Assembly (NCBI GenBank): GCA_050084515.1
Contig: CM114273.1
Location: 16,740,001-16,804,000 of the forward strand
Direction of reading: 5' to 3'
Length of the DNA stretch: 64,000 nt
Source: Blasia pusilla
Taxonomy: Eukaryota; Marchantiophyta; Marchantiopsida; Blasiales
This document shows positions 26,086-38,217 of the stretch, piece after piece. Numbering within the stretch: position 1 is the first letter of the stretch; every line of letters starts with the position of its first letter. The notes beneath the pieces are model-generated. The model was not told the DNA's origin and did no database searches. It saw nothing but the letters and a program-made list of their open reading frames with translations. A program made the translations under genes and the position numbers.

Positions 26086-26455
26086 AGTGAAATCCGTGAA
26101 AGACCTAGTGTCATAAAACACGTATAGAATCACATAAAATTGAGCCAAACCCACTCCACGATGGGAGAATCTAGGTCGAAGCTTGCGGGAAACACCATAG
26201 CCAAGAGCTCTACTCACTACCAAGGCTAACTCCCTACGCAACAGACTCAACTCAAAGAACTGACTGTTCTTTGGGTGCACTCCACACTATATCCTCCAAC
26301 CTAAGAGCGGGCCCTACTGGGAAAGTCACCCCCAACTGAGTAACCCCCAACCCTATGTATGAAACCGCATCTTTATCTAGCCACTACGGTCCTACATAAG
26401 GTATGGCCTCTACTAGCACACTATACTCTACGACATAATCCGTATGGTCATGACA
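26086..26455 (-). repeat. Module A1 of copy A
   Basis: The 5' terminal module of copy A, starting TGTCATGACC on the minus strand, without a module B on either side. It matches A2 at 18725-19096, with about 18 differences counted by eye, most of them transitions. Confidence 0.9.
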
Positions 26456-27105
26456 TTCGGCTTATGGATGTGAGCCAAAAGGGCCTCTGGACATGGCCCT
26501 CTCATAGAGTTCTACATCAACATAAACATGGGAAGCAATTGCAGAGAGTTTGTTAGAGGAAATGTGAGAAGATGAAAAACAAGCAAGACAAAGTCTTGTG
26601 AAGGCTAAACTAAGGTACATGAAGCAAGCTAACAAAAGTTGACACTAAGTGAGATTCCAAGTGGGAGAGCAAGTATGATTGAGTGTGCAGAATCTCACTC
26701 TTCCAAAAGAGTTATCCTCAAAGTTGTGTGCCAAGTATGTTGGACTGTCTGTGATCATTTCCAACTCGTTTGAGGATGGTTACGCATTGGAGCTACCAGA
26801 AAAGTTGAAGATCCATCCAAACTTCCATGTGTCATAATTGAAGAGGTTCTTTAGGAATGATGTGTGTCCCAAGCAAAGGCAAATATTAAGATCCCAATCA
26901 GTGATCATCAAAGATGAATTGGAGTTTGAGGTGGATACCATCTTGCATTCAATACTTAGGGCCAAAAATGATGATTACTTGGTCAAGTGGAAGGGCTACC
27001 ATGTGAAGGAGGTGACTTGGATTGCAAAAGATAATTTGGAAAATGCTCAAGAGGTGTTATAGGACTTCAAACGGATGAAAGGAAAGCACATGCGATCATA
27101 AACGG
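26456..27105 (+). pseudogene. Chromovirus integrase tail and chromodomain, right half
   Basis: This continues the integrase interrupted at 18620. The YGCEPKGPLDMALS stretch follows once one copy of the target duplication is removed. Next come a decayed helical region, then a GPY-like module (FQVGEQV, KLCAKYVG, IHPNFHVS), and a chromodomain at about 26922-27062 with YLVKWKGY and EVTWI plus a following NLENA. Scattered stops show it is dead. The chromodomain identifies the host element as a chromovirus. Such domains bind methylated histone H3 tails and steer integration to heterochromatin. Confidence 0.85.
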
Positions 27106-27810
27106 ATATAATAGGGAGATAAATTTTGACCATTGGAACTTGGATAACTCAAAGTCATTGTAACTTAAACGTGCTAGTTTTTAGCAATAAAATGGTGCAT
27201 AGATTTGGAGATTCGATGTATAAGTGGAAGATTGCAATTTGGTTATGGTGGTGCATGGCAATGAGTACCTCATGTGCTTAGGATGTAGGAGATGAAAGGA
27301 ATATTTGAGGAGAATGATTGGATTTTGAATAAGCACCTAGAACAAGATCGAGTGTTGGAAAACCAACACTTGGGCTCGCACTCATATTGGCAAGGTAGAT
27401 CACTCTATATTGAGTCTTGGGGTGATCTTACTTGTGATATAATGAGTAAAATTAGTGATGCGACTAACTCAAATTCAAAAGTGACCCAAAAGTAACAAGT
27501 CTTGTGGATCTTGTAACTAGGTAGGATGTTTACATGTTGTGAGCAAATAAAGTCTCAGGTGGCATACTTAGTTGGTTATCTTATTAGGATAACTTTGATG
27601 AGCATGAGGAAGTTGAGATATATTTACCTAGCTAAGAAGAGAAGCTAAATGTTTCTAAGTGGTGCATATAACAACCTTAGACTTAAGCGAAAAGAAGAAT
27701 TTTGGGTTAGTGACCTGAATGTAATTCGATGTCAAGGGGCTGGCTCCTAAAAAATAATTAATATTAAAAGTTTTGATTTGATGAAGGCATCAAACTCTAA
27801 GGAGAAATTA
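27106..27810. other. Chromovirus 3' untranslated region
   Basis: There is no recognisable coding sequence between the chromodomain frame and the inferred 3' LTR start. The last bases (AAGGAGAAATTAG) are purine-rich and could be the polypurine tract. Confidence 0.4.
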
Positions 27811-28310
27811 GTGTCGTGACCCTCATAGTCAAGTGTACGACGATGCACAACATCACAACTCTAGTGGGCTCACAATAGAACAAAAGTGTGTCGAAGTCTA
27901 AAGAATGAAACATGAGTTGTAAGCCATATGCAAGCCTTATTGGACATCTCAAGTGATGATGATCATGACCTGGTATAAAAAATTTCAAATGCCAAGAAGG
28001 ACTTGAGAAGAGCACAAGTCCCACAAGATTTGGGCGGCAAAGGACTTGTATCTTGACTAAGCGTTTGAGGGTCCTCCGTATTTGAGGCTATAATGGCTAG
28101 ACCCAAGATGAATTTAGTATGAACAAGGTGGAATTATAAATCTTAGTTTAAGAAAATTCCAACGCACTAAATATATAGACAAACGCACAATCCAAAAGTG
28201 AGAAACCACCCCTAAACTATCACATTGATAGTTGGGTACGTTCTAGGTCATAAAGAATGATCCATGAGGACTTTCCCATTGATAGGGAGGGGGTAAAGAT
28301 CTCTAGAACT
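27811..28310 (+). mobile_element. Chromovirus 3' LTR, partial
   Basis: It starts TGTCGTGACCCTCATAG after a purine-rich run and shares an ordered series of short blocks with the reverse complement of the solo LTR at 48118-49123, such as AACGCACTAAATAT near 28163. That solo LTR is 1,006 bp, so only the first half is here. The sequence stops where copy E begins at 28311. Confidence 0.6.
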
Positions 28311-28426
28311 TGTAGTGTGAGTACGCATTGCTGCCAACATACATCAGATATCATGCACACACATGTCAAAGATCCATCTAGCTATGAATCCTAACATCTC
28401 TACACATGAACGACTGGACAACCCCA
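28311..28426 (-). repeat. Module B2 of copy E
   Basis: 116-bp outer repeat matching 29059-29174, sharing GCTGCCAACATACAT and ACATCTCTACACATGAA. Confidence 0.8.
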
Positions 28427-29058
28427 ATATAAAGTTGAATACGCATTATAAGCTTTGATGAAATCTGCAATCAACCGGGCTTCATCCAAACAACCATACT
28501 CATGATTTAGATACACACTGGTGTTACATCAAGAGAAAGTATACACAAGGATTCCCAAAATATGTGATCTTCCTTATTTATGGCTTATAGCCCACTCTTC
28601 AAGAGAGAATCCAGGCTCAATACATGCAAGTCGCGTTGTATCACAGATCCCAACAAGGGTATGCAATCCTAAGGAGATGAGCTCCAAATGAGCCTCATCA
28701 GAGGTAAACCTCTCCTGGGCACCTCCATGGGTGACATGTACACACACGTCACCTCCCTCCTAGCAGGTCACTACCAGCGTGTAGTACACCCATACTAGCT
28801 CCCTAACAACTACACATGTGGTCCCCTCATGAGACCAACTACCAACTAACACACGACCCTATTGGTCCAAGTGAAGCCATAGATGGCTGGGAAGTTGAAC
28901 CTCTCCAAGGTTTCCACTCCTCATAAAGGGAAGGGGAACCTACACTCGTAGGTCACCTTCTAAGAGCAGGTCACATATGACCTCTCAAAATAGGGAAGTA
29001 CAAGACCCCTCTAAGGCCTCGATACTATCTCTCCCTACGCCTCATCTACCATGATAGC
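28427..29058 (-). repeat. Module A2 of copy E
   Basis: About 630 bp between B1 and B2. Its minus-strand start TATCATGG follows a GC spacer, as in copy A. It contains the short hairpin-forming motif GAGCTCCAAATGAGCC near 28699, which recurs in the A modules of copies B, C, D and H. No second copy is present at the 5' side. Confidence 0.65.
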
Positions 29059-29174
29059 TGACGTGCGAATACAGATCGCTGCCAACATACATTGGCTATC
29101 ATGCACACACATATCTAAGATCCATCTAGGTATGAATCCTAACATCTCTACACATGAATAATTGGACAACCCCA
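29059..29174 (-). repeat. Module B1 of copy E
   Basis: 116-bp inner repeat, preceded on the minus strand by the polypurine tract CTAGGGGGGCGA at about 29177-29190. Confidence 0.8.
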
Positions 29175-29344
29175 ATCGCCCCCCTAGCTGGTGGTTAGGT
29201 CCCTCTACCTCCAGATAGCCTATAAAACAAGTCTAAATGCTATGCACCTTTTCGGTGCTAAGATTAGGAGGTCGGGTGCTATGTTGCCCTATCGTTAGTC
29301 ACCTTCTTGCAATCCATAACATCAAGAGTATCTAGCTATCACAC

Positions 29345-30545
29345 CTATTTGGGACAAAGCCAACGTTCCTGAGGAACCAAGTCAAGAGGCGGCGTCAGAC
29401 ACGACATATGCCATCCTCAAAATCACCCATCACAAACTAGCATCATGAGTGCACCTCTGGAAGACCCACACAACATGCATCTCAAGCCTGTAGGAACAAC
29501 TGCCAAGCTTGGATTAATTCTCCCATCTACGTTCGGAAGATGACATGGTGCACAATTACGCACATGATTTTTCCGAAGTACCATCACGACACTCTAAAAC
29601 AAAGACTCCTGAAGGTAAAATCTCTCACACTCGCACAATAGTGCATCTTGCCGTCACATGGTCGAATGGGCGATGGTAACTCTGGCTCTCTCCCATAGAG
29701 CAAGAAATTAAATATAGTGAAAATGATGCCAAGGATGCCAGCTGACTGAAGCAGTAACTCATCGCCAACCACGGCAACTGTAGGTCCCAATCTCTCAAGT
29801 GTCCTCTCTGTAGTGCATACTTGCGCAATCCTCTCTTCACCTTCTGAACAACTTTCTCTGCCAAACCATCCGCCTCCGGATGATCTCGAGAAGTCGTACG
29901 ATGATCTATCATTTCTTGATCACACAAAGCCGATTATGGTATCTCGTCAATGGTGAAGGCCCTGCAAAGTCTAAACTCCAACGATACCCTAATCCCATGA
30001 TCGGTAAAGGATGTAAATGTGGTGTTGGAGCATTGAACAATGCCCGCATCCTATCACACACAATGCATCTGGCTACAAACTACTGAACATCAGTCTGCAT
30101 ACAACGCCACCAATACTGAATCTGAATCAAGCTATATGTATGCTTGACTCCAAAATGCCCTAACTCCTCATGAGCATGTCTCACGACTCGTGCTCGCTAC
30201 GAAGGATGCGGCACCATCCGCACTTGTCCATCCTCCAAAACTTGAATCACATGTGTCCCCTCCCACCTAAACCTCCTGGCTTGCTGTAGGACTCGATCCT
30301 GCTCTCTAGCACCCACTGTGCTTGCTAAGACACCAGTGCGCTGGTATTCCAAGACCATCTCATCGTCGTGGATGTCTGCAATCCCTATCGACTCCTCAAT
30401 AGCATTTGGATTTGAGGACTCACCATCCAACCTCCCTCCTGAAGTGGATGCCTCCTACTGACCTGATATAGCCAACAGACACAAATAGGCAGATGCATGC
30501 CAACCCGTCACCATCTCCTCATCACTCTCACCATGCCACGCTCCA
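29345..30545 (-). pseudogene. Integrase and PHD remnant of copy E
   Basis: From 30430 the minus strand reads the pre-integrase linker (EYQRTGVLAST, then RRFRWEGTHV). After a stop comes the H2C2 zinc finger region (VRHAHEELGHFGV), followed by part of the catalytic core. The catalytic Glu region survives as ADGLAEKVV in the frame 29927-29625. The segment between the core and the PHD finger is largely deleted. The PHD relic reads CMLCG, then two stops, GWHMSCLTPP and RWLCPK-stop, with the last Cys replaced by a stop at 29345. It is non-functional. Confidence 0.75.
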
Positions 30546-31390
30546 ATCGCATCGCTCTGGCTCGTGCATGGGTTACGGCTCAACTAGTCTACATCCTGGT
30601 TTAGATGTCCTGGGCTTGGGTACCCGCACTCTGCAGCTAAGCTTGCTCTGCCCGCAACATAGACCCAAGCTTCGCCAACCCGCACCCAATCTAGGAACCC
30701 ATCACCCATTCTTGGGATCCGTTTATTAGCCTGCACGGGCCCCAATGTTGCACGGAAATGGACATGCCGCATGGGTACCCACATTCAAGCCCGCCCGATG
30801 AGCCCAATGAGCCCGCACCACTTTTTAGGGCCCGCCCTATGGGGGGCCAACCTACCATCTGCGGTCCCTACATGGGTGAGGGTTTAGGTTTGAGCCTTTC
30901 CCGCACCACAAAACCGATATGGGGTTGGCCAACCCGGGTGCCCAATACAAGCTTGAGTGTGGACCACGAGTACCCGCAGACATGGAATTTTTCTATGTGC
31001 AACCTTGATTGGCCCACACTGCCCCGCGGCTAGGCTTGCACAAGGAGGATTAGATTGAGGCCCCCTAAGGATTCGTGGGAAGGCTCGCATGTAGGCTTGC
31101 GTAAGACCCGCAAGGCATGATAGGTCTGTACAAGGCAGGCTCACGATCGATGACTACCATGTGCAGGTTGGAGGCCCACCCTTAGGGATTGATGCAGATC
31201 AAGAGAGGGCTCATAACCCATACATCCATTTGATACCTGCCCGCCTCCCTTAATCTTAGTTCAGACTAGTTTCCACGTCCTAAGCCCACGTGGGCCACTT
31301 GGATACGAAAAAACTAGGGCGTGGGACCTATTGGATATGTATGTCCCATGGACGGACATGTACATTTTCATGCAACCTTGTGCGTGTACA
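30546..31390. other. GC-rich unassigned segment
   Basis: A compositional island with many GGGCCCGC and GGGTACCCGC-like words and no plausible gene. Its right edge (about 31340-31383) resembles the end of the hAT-like repeat at 52819-53139, sharing CATGCAACCTTG. It may be part of a larger, decayed DNA transposon. Confidence 0.35.
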
Positions 31391-34300
31391 AAAAATATTT
31401 TGAGTATAAACAACCATTCTTCCATTGCAACTATGGTGCTTGCATTGGATTCGCAAAAGTGATTGCAAGTCGAGTTGAAAATTTAATCATAAACTAGAGC
31501 TTTTGGGACATGCACTCTTTGATAATATGATAGTGGAGTCGTAGTGGAATCGCAATTATTGGGGGTTCTAAAGTAGAAAACATTTTTTGTTCCTTATAAA
31601 ATGCACTCCCAAAGGGGTGGAGTCCTCATTTTGTGCTTGTGATTCTGCTTGATAATAAGGTAGATGGAGAGTACCTCAAAGAATCAAGAAGGGTACATAT
31701 TTGGTTAGGAGTACAAGAGGTTCTATTTTCATTGGTTCCTTTGGCAAGAGGCATGTTCTAGCTTGTGCATGCAACAGATGAAGTTCAAATGCTTGCCATA
31801 GTATCTCTTCAAACATCAAAGAACCCTCAACATATGAATATTGGAGTATACTTCATAGCAAGCACATTTTGGGAAGAGTTTAAACCCATGAGCATACGGA
31901 GAATTTAGTATGGAGGAAGTATGTGTTATATATATGGAGAAAATTATACAAACATGTGAATGCAAAGAAAATTGAGCGTCATGTTAATGTGTGGTAGGTT
32001 AAGGACTTGGTCAATTGTAGATATAAATTATCCATCAGATTGTAAGAAAATATATAATCTTCACACAATGTATTATGTGTATTACTCTACATTACAATAT
32101 ATAATATTTCCTACAAAAATTGTCTATTCCTAAGCATGTGTGTCACAACATATACACTTCCACCCGTGACAAGATGGGTGATTGATGTTGAAACATTACT
32201 CCATTTCTGAGGGTTAAATGCTCTTTCTTTCATTCCCTCGGTGGAATTGCATGTCCACCATAAACACTCCACAATGATCCATGATTATGGAGAGCGTCAC
32301 ACCCCAAAGAAGTATCCAATACAATCATTTCCACAAGGCAACCACTAAGAAGGTATGGAAGTCCAACTCTAAAAACTCCTTCAAGACTCCAAAATATACA
32401 AGATCCCCTCTGATATTTTTCTTGTCTTGTCTCAATGCCCGTAACTTTTGCTCAATAGTAAAAATACTCTATGGTCTTGAGTACATTGCGTATTGAATGC
32501 AATTATCTAAAAATGTCGAACATCCCCTCATAATTGTGTGAATGGTCGAGCATTGGGCCAATGACTCCCCACAACGCCAAGGTCCAATGCACGGTAATTT
32601 GCCATGTCCTGTGCAATACAATGTCATTGAATAATATCAATCACTTGGGTTCACAATCAAGGAGATTATGCTCATAGTGCTATAGTGGTACATACTTTCC
32701 TCTCCTCATTAAATTGATCTTACTAGCCACTTTGTAATGCATAAGATGTTCATAAGAACAAATGTATGTGTTTAGGAGCAACTTGTTTGAATCAAACATA
32801 CCTTTATAGATGCCATGTATCTGCTCTCATTATCATCACCATTGTCATCATCCATCATTCCAAGTATTTTTGGGATGGTGCAACAACATGAAGGCAACCC
32901 AACCACTTAGATGTGTAGAACATGGCCTCGGGTAACTTCTAGATGTTCGCAATGTATATTTCCCTCCATTTGGTTCTAGTTTCTTATAAAGCCCCCTCAA
33001 AGGGCCCATATAATACTCCACAAGTACATCAATCTATACTACACTCCATAATAGAAATAACACATAATTCTCTTCAATTCAAATTCGTTCCGAAGGGAAA
33101 CTTGATCACATACATCTATTCCAACATTTTTTGCGTTATATCTCAACAACTTTTTGTTATTTAGGATTTCTCAGTAGTCTCATTAAGTAAACAAACGCCC
33201 CAAAGTAGCTAGTGTACAAAAGTTACTCTTGCACGTGTAACTATGCTATTTGTCTTACATGTTTTCTCTTGGTTCCTTACTTAAAAAACCATATATATAT
33301 ATATCATTCTATATAGTGATATAGAATAACAAGGTCTTCTCCCTCTTATTTGAAAATGTCGAGTCTTCCCTTGATTGAGGAAATTACCTCTTCAAGACTC
33401 TAATACCATAATAGCCAACTCTAATACCATAATAGCCAACTTTATGCAATTTAGTTGTTACTTGGGTTCCTTATTCTTGAATAACCTATTCAGCAAGAAG
33501 ATGTGTAAAACACGAGCACTCTCTTCCTTATTTTAGTGCAACTTTGGCAACACCAAAGGTCTCTTCTACGAGGTAGCCACTCATGCATGTTATAGATACA
33601 TCAAAGATCACAATCGTACAACAAGATATCAAATTGAAAACTACTCTACTTTGCTACCCCCTTTATATGCATCTGTAGACCTAAATAGTGAGGAGTCACT
33701 CGTGTTCTCAATCCATGGTTTATCTCCTTTGTTGAGACCTCACATAATTTACCATCCAACCAAGCCAAAGAAGGGTTGGCTAGTTTCTCCTCTAGGCTTT
33801 AATTCTCTGCTAGCAACTTATCTACATTATAAGCTCATAACTTCTTCTCAATTAATATGTTTCTTTCTACTATAGTAGCTCATTCATTTCACGATCCTAA
33901 ACGAAGTTCATTTGTACCGATAAAGCGTCCATTCTACCAAAGTAGCTCATTCAAGCTCATTCCAGTTTATTTGTACTGTTGTAGCATTCATTCTACCGAA
34001 GGAGCTCATTCAAACTCATTCATTTTGCAATCCTAAATGAGTTTATTTTTGTTGTGCATAGCGTGCTTGATTGCTTTTTTCACCGACTCTACTCGACCAA
34101 CTGTCATATGATACATTTCAACTATTGTGTCGAGATCCTCTACTATTATAGCACTTAGGTCTACCACCACATTACCTCACTTATCCTCCAAATTCATCAA
34201 AGCCATCTCCGTCTTCTTCAGGCCAGGCGCTACTAGAATGTCTTGGGCAAGCGATACAAGTGTTGCTACAAGTACTTCATGCACTTTGTCTAGCTATCCC

Positions 34301-35947
34301 ACTTCAACATCTTCTTCTTCCTCCAACGTTCTGGTGGAATTTTTTTCTCCTCTTACAACTGTAACTCTTTACTACATGTGATGGCATGGGAGTGTCTTTG
34401 TGTAACTCTTCCCAATTAACATGTTCATTATCTCCTAAGACCATCTCAACTTCTTCATTGACATATTTATGTAGCTCGGCTTTTCGGCCTCATTCCTTAA
34501 GCAACTAGAGCTGCACCAAATATGCCTCCACATAGGTAACTTGAGCGTTCTTCTCCAACAAATCGACAACCCGTTGCTATATTGCTCCATAGATGTATTA
34601 TCCCCAATTGACTAGCGTCTCTTCCCAAGCGTCATGGTAAATGTGGAGATGATTGCCTACGGGGTGAGAGAACCCCTTGAAGAACCTTGAAAAAGATCTC
34701 AAAGTCGACATTGAAAATGTCTTCAATTTCATACAGATTCACAATCTTGGATTTCATCTTACTTTTAAAGAGGAACCCAAGCTACTTAATCGTTATTTTA
34801 GCCTTACACACCACTCCCCTAAAGCTCACCTCATACACTCCTTCCCACATCTCCACATCCTAAATCTTTGGTTTATGGTTCTTTCCCATACATAATTCTT
34901 TCCTTGAAATTATCAAGGAATTCCATGGATGAGATATGCCACTCCCTCTTGAAAAGAGTCTTCATGCCCAAATCTTCTTCTTTGTGCGTAATTGAGCTCA
35001 AATTCATTGAAACATTCATCTGCTTTGATACCAACTTGGCCACCATCCACCTCGGTTCCTTGAGTATAGTATCTATCTTTTACTCATAAGACTCTCGACA
35101 CTCAAATTCTTGCTCTCGCATAATAAATTTCCCACCGTTTATCAAGCCAAATTTTCCTTCTTGCCCATTCACAGGCCCTATTCTTTCATGCTCTTCTTTC
35201 TATTTTTAACCATTACTCTCGCTCCTCATGGCCCCAGTGGTATGTCTTCTTGCCTCTCATGACCACTTTGTAACAAATTACTAAAAATAGCAAAATTCTT
35301 CCTCATGTAACCTAATCCTTATACTTTTACTCTAAAGGTCTTCATAACCCTTAAAACTTCTTCAACTCTTCTGTTCATAGCTTCCTAACTTCATGTGAAT
35401 CTCTTCAAGAAAACTGAAATCATCCCAACATTTCCTCCTCCATTTCCAACTCCTTGTTGGGAATGTTACACAACTTGTGTGATGCAACATTCCCAGAGGG
35501 AGTTGGGATATTTTGGAGTAATGCATACTTATACACTAGAAGGAATTTTCCTTATAACCACTAGAAGTAATAACTATACCTAGTTTTTGTGGCCATGGGA
35601 TGTCTACCACCAAGATGCAACTAGTCAATGCTTAGTATCATGATACAAAATAGTAAAATTAGGTCTTTTGTATCATGCTCAATAAAGATAAGTCTTTTGT
35701 GTCATGTTGCCAATGTGGTACTTTACGTCTTGGAAAATTTTTCAACTATATTAGCGTGTTCATTATTCAAGTCAATCTAACATAGAATAAAAATAAACTG
35801 AAAATTTTTATTTTATAATTTATAATGACACCTGGATCTGGTATAAATGACACAAATATCTTCATAGTTTTTAAATGCGAAATTTAGTGTTACACGAGGA
35901 TGTGTATTACTTTTAGTTAGATATTAAAATTAACTAGTGTTTATTTT
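31391..35947. other. AT-rich DNA, nothing recognised
   Basis: No gene is supported. A 20-bp unit around AACTCTAATACCATAATAGC is tandemly duplicated near 33397-33440. The minus strand between 34450 and 35300 gives broken frames with a charged, gag-like composition, but no motif. It may be very old retrotransposon sequence. Confidence 0.4.
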
Positions 35948-36456
35948 TTTCACATTTGTTAGGATAGATCGACGAGATCTAGTAAAGCGCCTCCTAAGAT
36001 ACTAGACAACAACCTCGAGAGGCCGAGGATGAACTACTCAAGCCACGGGTAACCTGAGAGAGCAGGTTTCCCCTTTGTTTTTGCTCATTTGGAGCGATAT
36101 TGAGGAACTTACTGTTTCGGGTAAGTTGTCATTTTTGGGATCGTTGATTTTCACCTTTGGAAAGTGGCCCTTGACCGGCTACAGCAGGTCAAGAGCCAAC
36201 GAGGTGACCTGCGAGCATAGGTTACCGTAGAGAGGTCTTGGGAGAGGGAAGGGGGTAAACCTCCAAGACAGAGCTTGAGAGCTTATTCTTTCTTTGTTGA
36301 ACGTGTTGGCATGAGGCGGCGGAGCTATGGTGCTCCTTGCCTTGTGTGTGTAACCCAAGCCTCTCATTAGGAGAGTGGGTTTGGTTTATCATGAGACAGA
36401 GAGAGAGTGTGTGCATACCATGGAGAGCTCGTTGATGGAGAGATTTGATCGATTTA
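35948..36456 (+). repeat. Module A of copy D
   Basis: About 500 bp containing TTAGGATAGATC near the start and GATCGATTTA at the end, after which internal sequence follows directly. It aligns with the A modules at 6014, 47934, 51907 and 56378. Confidence 0.75.
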
Positions 36457-36474
36457 CAAAAAGAGAATGAGCCT

Positions 36475-38035
36475 ATTTAGGCTTGTTGGCTCTGGAGAGC
36501 TAAATTGTTGAGACTTCGATGGCAAGGTCTGACAGAGAGTCATTAGATTTAGAGGTCCATGAGGAGAGGATAGGTGGCCGAGATATTCATGAGGATGGAG
36601 TAGTCTTGGAGTACCTGTGTACTGGCAACGTCGCTAGTACAATGGATGATAGAGAGCATGATCGGATCCTACAATGAGCCAAACGGTTTCGGTGGGAGGG
36701 GACACATGTGTTGCGAGTTTGAGGGGATGGTAGAGAATGTATAGTGCCTCATCCTTCATAGAGAGCACGTTTGGTGCGTCATGCCCACGAGGAGTTGGGT
36801 CATTTTGGAGTGAAGCGGACATATAGCTTGCTCCAGATACAGTATTGGTGGCGAGGCATACAGACTAACGTTAAGCAGTTTGTTGCTATGTGTATGGTAT
36901 GTGATAGGGTTTGGGCATTGTTCAATGGTCTGACTCCACAGTTGCATCCACTTCCAATCATGGGTTTAGGTTAAAGATGGAGTTTGGATTTTGCAGGACC
37001 TTTACCTTTGACAAAACATCATAGTGGTTATGTGTTGGTGATGATCAAAAACTTCTCAAAGTAGATAGAGTTGGTTGCATTGCCTAACAAAGCAAGTGAG
37101 GGGGTAGCGTATGCCTTCCTAGATTGAATGCTTAGTCATTACAGCGCACCAGGTGAGGTGTTGATAGACCATGATATAGAGTTTCACGGAGAGTTTCAAG
37201 CCTTGTGTGATCAGGCGTTGATCGACCACCGCACCACTTTGCGAGATCATCTTGAGATTATTGGCGGATGGACTAGCGCAAAGGGTTGTGCAAACGGTGA
37301 AGAGAGGATAATGCAAGTATGGCTTATGTATGAGAGGTCACCTAGGAGATTGGGACGTCCAGTTGTCATGATTGGCGATGGGATATAGATTCAGCAAGCA
37401 AACATCCTTAGCGTCTTTCTCACCGAATTAGCTATTTTATGATCAAGCACCCGATTTGCCTACGGCCATTTATCAAGATGTTGGTGAGGTGTTGAACCTT
37501 GATGATCCTAAGGTATGGATATGAGCATGTTCTTAGAGAATTGAGTTATTTCAGAGAGTGATGCCCATGGCGTTTGAGAACTTCGCGATTGCGCAACATC
37601 GAGATATGTTGATTGAGCTAAACGACTATTCAAGGAGGTGGTTATCAACCTACTATCCGGAGGTTTCATCACGGAGACTTTGTCTACTTGCAACGGACGG
37701 CACCCACATCGTCGGATGTGACTGTAGGGTGCACTATCTTGAGGGTGCGTGAGATTTTTCCATTTGGTGTTTTCTCATTAGAGGGACGCAATGGTCACGT
37801 TTGAAAGGACCATATATGTAACTATGCGCCATGTCACCAACCTAACATTGACGGTACAGTTGATCCCAACTAAGCACTATTTTGTGCAATGTATGTTGTG
37901 TGGTTTCATCCGTGGTGCAGCCACTATGGTAGTCTGTGCTGGATGTTCGAGAGGATGGCATATGGCATGTTTGACGCCACCTAGCCTCTCACTAGGGTTC
38001 TAGGGGGACGATGGATATGCCCCAAATGTAAATAG
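36475..38035 (+). pseudogene. Integrase with C-terminal PHD finger, copy D
   Basis: An H2C2 zinc finger is intact at 36771-36974 (H6, H11, C41 and C44 of that frame). The core follows with WSLDFAG (first Asp) and IDHDIEF (second Asp), but the catalytic Glu region is disrupted (IIGGWTS in place of ADGLAERV), and many stops and shifts occur. The C terminus carries the best-preserved PHD finger in the window: C34, C37, C49, C52, H57 and C60 of the frame at 37791. After a one-base shift, WICPKCK and a stop at 38033-38035 give the last Cys pair. Pol therefore ends right after the PHD finger, about 170 bp before the polypurine tract. Confidence 0.8.
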
Positions 38036-38202
38036 AGTAGGTAGTTCTAGATTCCCACTTGTGTCTGTAACATGGATGAAAGGAAGGCGAATAACGATGG
38101 GGCCACATGAGCACCTGGCCTTTTTTCTCTTAGCACCTGAGAGATGTATGTCATAGTAGGTAGGGATAGATGGCTATCTGGAGTTAGAGGGACCTAGCCA
38201 CC

Positions 38203-38216
38203 AGCTAGGGGGGCGA
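38203..38216 (+). promoter_or_regulatory. Polypurine tract of copy D
   Basis: AGCTAGGGGGGCGA directly before module B. The motif is nearly identical in copies A, C and E. Confidence 0.7.
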
Positions 38217-38217
38217 T

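Larger units (their letters stand above)
18621..26455 (-). mobile_element. Copy A: DNMT/PHD-bearing Ty3/gypsy-like element with split direct repeats
   Basis: Minus-strand order is A1 (26455-26086), leader with a 5S-like stretch, gag, protease, DNA methyltransferase, start of reverse transcriptase fused to integrase, PHD finger, polypurine tract, B1 (19200-19097), a 2-bp spacer, A2 and B2 (18724-18621). The outer ends are TGTCATGACC and GCACGACA. It interrupts a chromovirus integrase gene with a 4-bp target duplication, so the borders are firm. By eye, B1 and B2 differ at 2 of 104 positions and A1 and A2 at about 18 of 370. RNase H, most of reverse transcriptase and the integrase zinc finger are deleted, and stops or frameshifts break most genes, so it is non-autonomous. 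Confidence 0.85.
28311..30545 (-). mobile_element. Copy E: 5'-truncated DNMT element
   Basis: On the minus strand it runs from the linker before the integrase, through integrase and PHD remnants, to polypurine tract, B1 (29174-29059), GC spacer, A2 and B2 (28426-28311). The 3' end therefore has the same B-A-B order as copies A and C, although its modules are a different sequence subfamily (B starts TGGGGTTGTCC and ends ACACTACA in the outer copy). Gag, protease, methyltransferase and reverse transcriptase are missing. It lies within or against the chromovirus LTR. Confidence 0.75.

Noticed and set aside
26070-26090. tRNA primer-binding site next to module A1 of copy A
   Set aside because: The bases after A1 (CTCAAAGAACTAGAG) do not match the complement of any tRNA 3' end I know, nor does the equivalent place in copies B or D.
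34450-35300. Possible gag-like coding remnant on the minus strand
   Set aside because: Charged broken frames only; no zinc knuckle or other motif could be identified.
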